Part shown: positions 1 through 7,393 of the stretch, piece after piece | Position numbering within the stretch: the first letter of the stretch is position 1 | How the letters are laid out: each line of letters starts with the position of its first letter | Assembly (NCBI GenBank): GCA_945873065.1 | Contig: CAMCBN010000001.1 | Coordinates: 1 to 64,000 of the forward strand | Direction: 5' to 3' | DNA: 64,000 nt | Source: an uncultured Candidatus Saccharibacteria bacterium | GTDB taxonomy: Bacteria > Patescibacteriota > Saccharimonadia > Saccharimonadales > Saccharimonadaceae | Program-made: the position numbers and the translations under genes | The notes under the pieces: model-generated | What the model saw: the letters and a program-made list of their open reading frames with translations, nothing else | Told to the model about the DNA's origin: nothing | The model's database searches: none

Positions 1-44
1 AAAATGTAAATGAAAGAGTCGCTCTTTCAAGCGACAATTCCGAA

Positions 45-212
45 AAAATCCGTATTCTGGTGAGATTTTACGCCCAAGTTCGAACCAGTCTTGAAACAAA
101 AGCTAAATAATTTAGCTGCGCCCCAGTCCAGAAACCCTTTGCATATTTTTTGTAATTTCCCCCGCCGTGATTTTATTAGAAAAAGATAAAGGGTGTTCTG
201 GGCGGGTGCGCC
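45..212 (+). repeat. 168-bp inverted repeat, left copy
   Basis: This stretch is the exact reverse complement of 5650-5817, read by eye over the whole 168 bases. The identity stops sharply on both sides (TTTT then ACG in the right copy, AAAA then AAG in this one). Inside it are an AT palindrome (GCTAAATAATTTAGC) and GC-rich patches. The pair brackets about 5.4 kb of accessory genes, so it may be the ends of an inserted or invertible segment, or two copies of a dispersed repeat. No transposase lies between the copies. Confidence 0.9.
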
Positions 213-273
213 GTTGCTTTAGCGACTTTGGCGAATTATTATTCATCAACTATCGACCTGAGTGGAAATTATG

Positions 274-279
274 TATAAT
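274..279 (+). promoter_or_regulatory. -10 box of the S66 peptidase gene
   Basis: A perfect TATAAT lies 7 bases upstream of the ATG at 287, so the transcript should start at or next to the start codon. No Shine-Dalgarno sequence is present and the -35 region is weak. The same arrangement recurs at many genes in this window. Confidence 0.55.
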
Positions 280-286
280 ATGCCCT

Positions 287-1378
287 ATGAAGAAACCACC
301 TAGACTTCTACGTGGCGATACTGTCGCCGTCGTTAGCCTTTCTTCGGGTGTCTTAGGGGAGACATTTGCTAGGCACCAATTGGATATTGCAGAGAAAAGA
401 CTAAGAGACATTTTCGGATTGAATGTTCGCTATATGAACAATGCACTTCGAGGCATTGACTATCTGGCTATGCATCCAGAAGCGCGAGCGAGCGATCTTA
501 AGCAGGCAATGTTTGATGACGAAGTCAAAGCAATCATAGTGGCCACTGGAGGAATCGATACCTTCAAGACAATTCCTTATCTCATGGACGATAAGGAATT
601 TATCCATGCCATTAAGACAAAGCCAAAGATTTTTCTTGGTTTTTCTGATACCACTAATAATCACCTTATGTTTTATAGGCTTGGAATGGCTACATTTTAT
701 GGGATAGATTTTTTGTCTGATCTAGGTGAACTAGATTCAAACATGCTACCTTACACTAAGCAGTGTATCTTTGACATATTTTTCAATACCGGTAGGATTG
801 AGATTAAGTCAAGCCCAGAATGGTACAGAAAAAGAACAAGTTACTCAAAGGAGCAGATTGGTGTTAGCCGGAGTAAAGTCCATGAAGATACGGGGTTTGA
901 AGTACTGCTCGGTAGTCAAGCAGCTACAAAAATTGTACAAGGTAAATTGTTCGGAGGGTGCATTGAAAGCTTGTATGAGATGATATCTGGCGAAAGATAT
1001 AAAGAACAGCCAGCTATAACAAAAAAATATGGATTATTACTACCGCAGTCGGGCTGGGGAAATAAGATACTATTCTTAGAATCCAGCGAAGCACAGTCGA
1101 CTCCAGACAGACTGGAGTACATGCTTGACCGTTTAGGAAAACAAATAGATTATAGTGGATTGAAGGTTGTTATTGTAGGAAAGCCTCAGGACAATATTTA
1201 CTATGAGGAATATAAACATATTTGGCAGGAATTCGCAATTCGCCATGATACCCCAGTACTTTACAATGTCAATTTTGGGCATGCATACCCACACTGCATA
1301 CTACCATACGATGCAACAGTTGAGTTAAATCTTGCAACAAAACAGCTATTCATTATTTCTCCGCTATTCTCTGATTAG
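287..1378 (+). CDS. S66 family peptidase (LD-carboxypeptidase / MccF-like)
   Basis: This 363-aa protein belongs to peptidase family S66. Members are cytoplasmic serine peptidases that either trim the terminal D-Ala of murein tetrapeptides (LdcA) or inactivate microcin C-type peptide-nucleotides (MccF). The nucleophile serine is in GFSDT (about residue 120), the catalytic glutamate in LFLES (about 265) and the histidine in FGHAYP (about 332), so the Ser-Glu-His triad looks complete. The ATG at 287 fits the family N-terminus (LLRGDTVAVVS) and follows a TATAAT box; a longer reading from 167 would run through the inverted repeat. It converges with the operon ending at 1386. Whether it acts on murein or on a toxin cannot be told from sequence alone. 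Confidence 0.85.
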   Translation: MKKPPRLLRGDTVAVVSLSSGVLGETFARHQLDIAEKRLRDIFGLNVRYMNNALRGIDYLAMHPEARASDLKQAMFDDEVKAIIVATGGIDTFKTIPYLMDDKEFIHAIKTKPKIFLGFSDTTNNHLMFYRLGMATFYGIDFLSDLGELDSNMLPYTKQCIFDIFFNTGRIEIKSSPEWYRKRTSYSKEQIGVSRSKVHEDTGFEVLLGSQAATKIVQGKLFGGCIESLYEMISGERYKEQPAITKKYGLLLPQSGWGNKILFLESSEAQSTPDRLEYMLDRLGKQIDYSGLKVVIVGKPQDNIYYEEYKHIWQEFAIRHDTPVLYNVNFGHAYPHCILPYDATVELNLATKQLFIISPLFSD

Positions 1379-1385
1379 AGTATGT

Positions 1386-2882
1386 TTAAATCTCATAAAC
1401 CTTGTTGCTAATATCAAAGCCATTAATAACAGTATCTTCCTTACTGATTGGCATTGGCTTCAAGATACCATCGTCGCGAAGGCGCTTTAAGTAGTTAAAG
1501 AGCAAGGGTCTATTAGTTGCCGCTCCGCCAGCACGGTCATCTATGACGATACCAACTTTAGAGTGATCCCCTTGAGTTGCTGCCTTTATATACTTTGTAA
1601 ACTGATTATAAAAATCACTGACCGAAAGTTTGTTAATAATATTCTCAATAGGATTCAGTGCTCGGATCACTGCCGCTCTATCTCCGTTGACATCGGTAGT
1701 GTCGATGAGCAGACTTGAGCCTACAAAGCGTTCTTCGCCGGTACCTCTATTGATTTGTTTCATGATGATGGCTGTAACGTTGGGATGTTCTTCGGACATA
1801 AGTTTACCTTGCAGGGTATAACATGAGTCGCCAATATATGCAGCAAATTCTCGTAGAGCACCTCTCGTAGGTATAAATTGTATTTTTCTTGTGCTTTCCA
1901 TGATCAAGGACTCCTTATATATATCCATTGATATAGGTCCCGTCTTACACATTCTCTTGAATTTTTGCGCTACATGATCCTGTATAAATACATCCTTAAA
2001 AATGTTACCCACAACCTCCTCATTGACGAAGTAGTCGATCTGCTCGATTGCATTAATATTAGGCTGTTCGGGTAACTTGGTGAACATACTCTGAAGAGGC
2101 AACCTACGCTGAAAGGTCAAGGCGAATGCTAGCTTGCGTAGGTTTGCGTGAAGTTTCTTGTGTCTTGACAAGATCGGGAATATTTCTGCATATGCATCAA
2201 TGTCTATATTTCCGCTAACCAACCGACTATTAATAGTCTCGCGAACTTTCTCAAGCTGTTCTACTAAGGTTTGCTTATTTATACATTCAATGCTACCCAG
2301 TAATTCAGGTTCAAACATATCCACAGTACATTTTTGCAATATTGCCTCTACGTCCTCGTTTAATGCTGTTGCTATATCTGCAAGTACTGCTGGGTTACTG
2401 AATCTATTCCCAGAGGCCGACGCTACGTCGTTCAGCTCTTGACGAAACAAGCCGTATTTCTCAATAACATCTACGCGCTCCATAGAGTCTGTAGGCCTGG
2501 TATCGGTTGCTCGAATTTCAATAACATCGCTTTCTGCTATCGTATCTGGGTATATAGAGCTACTCTCTGGCTGGTTTAAGATGCGCCTCAATAAAATTAT
2601 TAGTTCATCAGACGGTCTATCGACATCCCATTCCGTGTCGTTATACCTAACAATTTCCTTAAATTCCTCTAAGTGTATATCTGATTGCAAAATTAAGGAT
2701 ATCTGTTCAGCATTTACATCTACACGCCTCAAGACGTCTGATGAAAAATCCGAGATAACATCCCGCTCGAACCTCCTAGCGTTGATCTGGTTCAATACGC
2801 TAGCAGTGGCTATATTGCCCGCAAGCCTCTCCTCTGTTTCTGATAAATACGAAGTAAACTCTAAACTACTCTTGTTTTCCAT
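1386..2882 (-). CDS. unknown protein, 498 aa
   Basis: I do not recognise this family. The ATG at 2882 is preceded by AGGA about 8 bases upstream and lies 4 bases after the SDR stop codon, so the two are co-transcribed and probably translationally coupled. The protein has no obvious signal peptide or membrane segment. The N-terminal half is acidic and helical. The C-terminal part (about 330-480) is more conserved-looking, with GDSCYTLQGKL, then a strand-rich stretch including SSLLIDTT, and KVGIVIDDRAGGAATNRPLL, which might be an alpha/beta fold with a substrate loop. Codon use (many ATA, AGA, TTA) is more AT-rich than in the housekeeping genes to the right, in keeping with transfer. Confidence 0.7.
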   Translation of the reverse strand: MENKSSLEFTSYLSETEERLAGNIATASVLNQINARRFERDVISDFSSDVLRRVDVNAEQISLILQSDIHLEEFKEIVRYNDTEWDVDRPSDELIILLRRILNQPESSSIYPDTIAESDVIEIRATDTRPTDSMERVDVIEKYGLFRQELNDVASASGNRFSNPAVLADIATALNEDVEAILQKCTVDMFEPELLGSIECINKQTLVEQLEKVRETINSRLVSGNIDIDAYAEIFPILSRHKKLHANLRKLAFALTFQRRLPLQSMFTKLPEQPNINAIEQIDYFVNEEVVGNIFKDVFIQDHVAQKFKRMCKTGPISMDIYKESLIMESTRKIQFIPTRGALREFAAYIGDSCYTLQGKLMSEEHPNVTAIIMKQINRGTGEERFVGSSLLIDTTDVNGDRAAVIRALNPIENIINKLSVSDFYNQFTKYIKAATQGDHSKVGIVIDDRAGGAATNRPLLFNYLKRLRDDGILKPMPISKEDTVINGFDISNKVYEI

Positions 2883-2886
2883 ATGA

Positions 2887-3702
2887 TTAAATCCTAAAAG
2901 TCTGTTTATCCTCGACTGTTTTATCAACGGTATTAGTCTTTGGGAAATGACCACCCGGACCGCGGTTACGGCCTCGCAGGAGTGGCTGCACAGCAAATGG
3001 ATGCAGGATAGTAGTCCGATAATGCTCGTTTGTTGGTCTTGACAGTATAAACTGAACATAGTCCGCAACACTCTCAGGCGTAAGCATACCCTTCCTTGCA
3101 TCATTTACTAATTCATCGTTGGGGTTCCATATCGGGGTATCTACTTGACCTAGGACTATATTAACCACTTTTATACCAACCTCTTGACCTTCAAGAGCCA
3201 TCGAGTCCATCAGAGAATTAACTCCAGCACTGGTCGCACTATATATGCTTCCAGTTGGATAGTTCAATAATCCTGACGCTGAAGAAATATTAATAACCAC
3301 TCCATGACCGCTTTCTGCCATAATCGACCATACCGCCTTGGCCGTCAAGAACCTTCCTCTAAGGTTGGTATTCATAACTTCATCAAAATCGCAAATTTGA
3401 AGTTCGCTAAAATAACCATGGATACTAACACCAGCAGACATGATTAACGTATCGATTGCTCCGTATTTTTTAACAACTTTATTGATCGTTTCTGCAACTT
3501 GGCCCTCATCCGTCACATCCATGGTGACACTATCAATATGCGCTAGGGAGTTTTTTGCCAATTCACTGGCTAGACTTGTAAGTTTATTGCTGTCCCTGCC
3601 GGACATAATCACCGTGTTGCCTTGTTGAGTTGCGAGAACTTTAGCTATTGCGCAACCAATGCCACTGCTAGCCCCGGTAATAAGTACTGTGTGGCTAGTC
3701 AT
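2887..3702 (-). CDS. short-chain dehydrogenase/reductase, catalytic Lys replaced
   Basis: The Rossmann dinucleotide motif GASSGIG starts near residue 10, the structural SAGVS (usually NNAG) follows near 92, and the catalytic serine is in NISSASG near 140. The family's YxxxK motif reads Y-S-A-T-S: the tyrosine is kept but the lysine that lowers its pKa is a serine (codon AGT). The length of 271 aa is normal. AGGAG stands about 9 bases before the ATG. It overlaps the transporter gene upstream by 8 bases and is followed after 4 bases by the 498-aa unknown. It may bind a nucleotide without catalysing reduction, or be decaying like its truncated neighbour. Confidence 0.82.
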   Translation of the reverse strand: MTSHTVLITGASSGIGCAIAKVLATQQGNTVIMSGRDSNKLTSLASELAKNSLAHIDSVTMDVTDEGQVAETINKVVKKYGAIDTLIMSAGVSIHGYFSELQICDFDEVMNTNLRGRFLTAKAVWSIMAESGHGVVINISSASGLLNYPTGSIYSATSAGVNSLMDSMALEGQEVGIKVVNIVLGQVDTPIWNPNDELVNDARKGMLTPESVADYVQFILSRPTNEHYRTTILHPFAVQPLLRGRNRGPGGHFPKTNTVDKTVEDKQTFRI

Positions 3703-4330
3703 CTACAGGTTTCTCCTGCATCTTACTCCGTAATAAGTATGCAAGTGGCGTTCCAAATAGTGCCTCGATTGCTATCTTCACGCCATATTGTCCAATCATA
3801 AGAAGCAAAAGTGCCCCAAGTGGCATCGTGCCGACAAAAGCTATCGTGATAAAGATTGCAGAGTCGAATGTTTGGGCTACTATACTCGAGAGGATTGTTC
3901 GCTGGTAGAGCTTACTATGACCCTGTCGTTTTTTCATCAAATGCATAATATAAGCATTGACGTTTTCACTTACGATATAGGCCAGCAGAGAGGCTGCTAG
4001 TATACGTGGGACAATCCCGAAGATCGCCTCATATGATGACTGACCTGCATAAAACTCGGGATATGGAAAATATATTCCAACCCAACAGCACAGTGTGACA
4101 ATAATAGAAGCTAGAAATCCCATAGCGATGACTTGCTTCATTTTTTTATAGCCAAACACTTCCGTTATAACGTCCCCGAGCATGAAATTAAACGGATAAA
4201 CAAAAACAGCAGCTGGCAGGATTAATCCAAGAAATAGGATTGTTTTAGTAGCCATTAAGTTTGATGCAATCAGCAGACTTACGAACAGTACGCAGCATAT
4301 TAGGGATCTGTCATTAAAAAGTGCTTTCAT
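3695..4330 (-). CDS. VUT/YhhQ family transporter (queuosine-precursor type)
   Basis: This 211-aa integral membrane protein has about six hydrophobic segments and the features of the Vut_1 (YhhQ/QueT-like) family: LIASNLMATKT in the first helix, FNFMLGDVITEVFGYKK between helices, and DSAIFITIAF near the end. E. coli YhhQ imports the queuosine precursors preQ0/preQ1. The ATG at 4330 is chosen because AAGGAG stands 8 bases upstream and it overlaps the preceding stop codon as TAATG, a translational-coupling arrangement. No queuosine genes are seen in this window, so the substrate is open. Confidence 0.82.
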   Translation of the reverse strand: MKALFNDRSLICCVLFVSLLIASNLMATKTILFLGLILPAAVFVYPFNFMLGDVITEVFGYKKMKQVIAMGFLASIIVTLCCWVGIYFPYPEFYAGQSSYEAIFGIVPRILAASLLAYIVSENVNAYIMHLMKKRQGHSKLYQRTILSSIVAQTFDSAIFITIAFVGTMPLGALLLLMIGQYGVKIAIEALFGTPLAYLLRSKMQEKPVDD

Positions 4331-4890
4331 TAAAGTTTCTCCTTGAGACATGTCTCTCTTATTCTTTTTACTATACCATCAGCATTTATCCCGTATCTAA
4401 CGAATAACTCATCAGGCGTTCCTCCAATATGTTCAGCCGCTTTTTCTACGCCAATCGTGATTGCGCATTTACTAATTCTACTACCAACGATACTGCCGAC
4501 TCCGCTGTCGCTATAATGCTCCTCTGCTACAACAATATGTTTTGCAGTTTTTGTTAAGGAGATAGCATTATTGACGCTAGCACTAGACAGTGTGCGTAAA
4601 CATAGCACACTGACGGAAACATCTTGCTGGCGCAGTGTATCGGCAGCGCGCAAACTGTGAGTAATGGTTGCGCCATAGCATATAATCAAAACGTCTGGGC
4701 GGCTATCGCCGATCAAAACAGGGGTATCGTAGTTAGACACCTCCCTGTATTCATTGCAACTGCTAACTATAGGCTCTTGACCATTCCTGATGCGTATATA
4801 GGCAGGATCACCTAGGGCGACCGCTCGTTCTAACATAGAGGCCGCTTCCAATCCATCAGCCGGAAGATATATGGTCATGTTCGGCAACGT
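4330..4890 (-). pseudogene. transketolase C-terminal part, 5'-truncated
   Basis: From the residues TLPNMTIYLPADG onward the sequence matches the second half of a transketolase pyrimidine-binding domain followed by the transketolase C-terminal domain (DVLIICYGATITH, ending near EKL). The first roughly 110 residues of a normal C-terminal transketolase subunit are missing. Upstream of about 4890 the reading frame stays open but turns into the antisense of the Gfo/Idh fragment, so the remaining ATG at 4956 is spurious. No N-terminal transketolase subunit is present. It is the first member of a leftward operon and may now serve only to carry transcription into the transporter. Confidence 0.8.
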
Positions 4891-5462
4891 ATAAAGACAA
4901 GAGCTATTATGAGGATAGTTACTGGAGAGGAACGTTAAGTGGTGAAGGCGGCTCAACCTTGATTAATCAAGCAATACATACACTTGATTTAATGATTAAT
5001 ATTATGGGACAGCCTACGGATGTGGTGGCACACCAGGCGAATTTAAAATTTTATGATATAGAAACTGAGGATACGATTGCGGGTATTTTTAAATTTAATA
5101 ATGGCGCGTTAGGCACAATATTAAGCACCAATGCCTCTTCGAAATTTTGGGATTCTAAAATTGAAATAGTCGCGACTAAAGGAAATATTTCATTCACTAC
5201 CGGATTTCCTTTGAAAGTAACAAGTCTTTACATGCCAGATTCAGTGCAGCAGCAAAAAATAGAAAGAGACCTTAGTTATTACGGGAGTGAAGCTGCCAAG
5301 GAAGTGCCACCAAGCCAAGACTATTACGGTATTTCTCATAAATACCAAATTAAAAACTTCCTGAATGCTACAAGAAATATCGAAAAATTGGCCGTGCCTC
5401 CTCACGAAGCGCAAAACACACTAAAAGCTGTTCTCGACATTTATAGGTCGTCGCGCGAGTAG
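4891..5462 (+). pseudogene. Gfo/Idh/MocA oxidoreductase, 5'-truncated
   Basis: The frame reads YKDKSYYEDSYWRGT, then GEGGSTLINQAIHTLDLM and on to a natural C-terminus. This is the C-terminal substrate domain of Gfo/Idh/MocA sugar oxidoreductases, including the catalytic histidine in QAIHTLDL. The match begins at about 4891, well before the TTG at 4959, and has no start codon. The whole N-terminal Rossmann domain is missing. The broken end abuts the broken 5' end of the transketolase fragment on the other strand, so one rearrangement removed both gene fronts. Confidence 0.82.
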
Positions 5463-5649
5463 CGTATCCTCCGTCAGGCACTATAATGTTATGTTATATT
5501 ATGTTTAGTTTGCCCGCACCATATGTGGTGTGCTTATCTGTATTTTCAGTTATCGAGTAGTTTATTTTTGTACATAGCTTGCGGGATAGGGGCGCGTAAG
5601 CGCGTCGGTTTTGCCTACTAAAGCCGCGTCGTCTCTACCGTTTGCGGTA

Positions 5650-5817
5650 GGCGCACCCGCCCAGAACACCCTTTATCTTTTTCTAATAAAATCACGGCGG
5701 GGGAAATTACAAAAAATATGCAAAGGGTTTCTGGACTGGGGCGCAGCTAAATTATTTAGCTTTTGTTTCAAGACTGGTTCGAACTTGGGCGTAAAATCTC
5801 ACCAGAATACGGATTTT
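5650..5817 (-). repeat. 168-bp inverted repeat, right copy
   Basis: Exact reverse complement of 45-212. On this side the repeat runs on into a hairpin: GGGCGTAAAATC pairs with GATTTTACGCCC at 5788-5822, half of which lies just outside the duplicated part. This suggests that the right copy is the fuller version of the element and the left copy a shortened one. The 190 bases between the Gfo/Idh fragment and this repeat hold no gene that I can see. Confidence 0.9.
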
Positions 5818-5870
5818 ACGCCCAGTTTTGGACGTATTTCTCTAGCAAATACCAGTGACACTAGGATAAC

Positions 5871-5904
5871 GAAAAGCGCCCACCTATCAGGGTGGGCGCT
5901 TTTC
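5871..5904. terminator. bidirectional rho-independent terminator
   Basis: GAAAAGCGCCCACC and GGTGGGCGCTTTTC form a 14-bp perfect stem with a 6-base loop, with runs of A before and T after it. It would stop leftward transcription from the Tim44-like gene and rightward transcription from the accessory block. Confidence 0.85.
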
Positions 5905-5954
5905 GCTGAGTGATGCCATCCGAATCCTTTAGTGCCATCTACTCACAGCATGGT

Positions 5955-7283
5955 CTACATCTTTAGTTCCTTATGAGACTTCTGCAAGATCGTCAACATA
6001 TCGGCATAGCGCTGCTCTCCTGTCGAGATCTTTGCATAAAGATAAACCACGTTGTCTACTACTTCGATATTTACTTTCAGATCCTGGTCGTACAGCCAAG
6101 CCATGAAACCTGGGTTTAATAGCTCAAAGCTAGTGACTTGGTCTTCGTCTGTAGCACACACCTTGTAGCGCTGATTGAAATCACCCCATTCTAGCGACAC
6201 ATCTTTGTATCCCTTTGGCGTACCGAGCCCGAACCGACCTAGAAAACCACTATCGCGTCGTCGGATCAATATACCGCCATACGACTTTGGTAAGTTGATC
6301 TGCCCTACCATATAATGCGTAACGTCATTATCGCGCCCTGAATTGTAAGTATACAACTGTACCAACAAATTACCTGTCCAAAAACCGATCACGTGATTGT
6401 TGATATCTGCGTTTTTGAAACCGTGCTTAAACAACTGCCCGCGTGTCGGCAGTAATAGATTGCCCCAGTCTGGACTATAATACATCGCGTTTTGTTGAGC
6501 GAATTGACGCAAGCTAGACACTATCATCGCTGAATCTTCTGTGGCCTGGTCAATGCCGTATAGTAGCCAAGTGTTTTCGTGTCGCACGAAGTTCCATTGC
6601 TCGACAAATCCATCATTATTGACTGTCAATTGTTTACCGCTAGTCATATCCTGTAATACATCATGTGCTCGAGCAGAAAAGGCCACGCTCACTCGATCAT
6701 CCTCATTATTAGTACCGTCATAAGCGTACGAAATGACCGCCTCATCGATTTTGATCGACTGCATAGTATTGACACGCCCCATCTGTTGCATAGCGTAGAG
6801 CATCAAGCCAATGTGTTTAGCATACTCTGGTGTAGTATAGTGTTGGATCGATACCAAATCCATCTTACCCCAGTCGTACTGGAAACGCATAAACACTTGT
6901 GTGGCATAATCAATTATCTGCTGCTGACTCCACACGGCATCAGTCACACCAGCTTGTGCTACCACCTGTTGAGCAGCTTTGCTATTTTTGCGAAACGCCC
7001 CAAGCGTATCCGAAAATACACCTATTGGCACGCCAACACAAGCACTCACCACGGCTATCACCAACCACACGGTGCCACCAATGACAAAATATAATACACT
7101 CACCAAAAGACCAGCTAGCAACCCAGATACTGCTCCAGCTATTTTCGACTCTGCCTTATTTTTCACCATCCTAGCTACCAGGCACGAAACGATGCCCGGT
7201 ATAGTGACCAGCCCAACGCCACCGCCACCGGAACTACTCGAACCACCGCCACCAGCGCGGGCAAAAAATTCTAAGAAATCCAT
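5955..7283 (-). CDS. membrane protein with Tim44-like and DUF3137-like domains
   Basis: A short N-terminal stretch is followed by a Gly/Ser run (residues about 9-22), two hydrophobic segments (about 48-90), and a Tim44-like alpha/beta domain (about 120-250: SQQQIIDYATQVFMRFQYDW, then VSIQHYTTPEYA). The C-terminal half, with VSLEWGDFNQRYKVC and FELLNPGFMAWLYD, resembles DUF3137. The role is unknown; Tim44-type domains bind membranes or translocase partners. I chose the ATG at 7283 because TATAGT (7293-7298 on the plus strand as its complement) ends 9 bases before it, giving an almost leaderless mRNA; an ATG at 7301 would overlap the promoter. Confidence 0.75.
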   Translation of the reverse strand: MDFLEFFARAGGGGSSSSGGGGVGLVTIPGIVSCLVARMVKNKAESKIAGAVSGLLAGLLVSVLYFVIGGTVWLVIAVVSACVGVPIGVFSDTLGAFRKNSKAAQQVVAQAGVTDAVWSQQQIIDYATQVFMRFQYDWGKMDLVSIQHYTTPEYAKHIGLMLYAMQQMGRVNTMQSIKIDEAVISYAYDGTNNEDDRVSVAFSARAHDVLQDMTSGKQLTVNNDGFVEQWNFVRHENTWLLYGIDQATEDSAMIVSSLRQFAQQNAMYYSPDWGNLLLPTRGQLFKHGFKNADINNHVIGFWTGNLLVQLYTYNSGRDNDVTHYMVGQINLPKSYGGILIRRRDSGFLGRFGLGTPKGYKDVSLEWGDFNQRYKVCATDEDQVTSFELLNPGFMAWLYDQDLKVNIEVVDNVVYLYAKISTGEQRYADMLTILQKSHKELKM

Positions 7284-7393
7284 ATTGTCTATACTATACA
7301 ATACCTAACTACAAGAAACAACATTACCACAGAACGCGAGCCTGTCAGTCCCATCTTGAAGGCGTCCACTACAGTCTCTTTAGAGGTAAAACT

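Noticed and set aside
45-5817. The bracketed block as a prophage or IS element
   Set aside because: No integrase, transposase or phage structural gene is present, and the 168-bp repeats do not resemble short IS ends.
5611-5913. 100-aa plus-strand frame through the right inverted repeat
   Set aside because: It consists of the repeat and the terminator read as protein and has no start signal.
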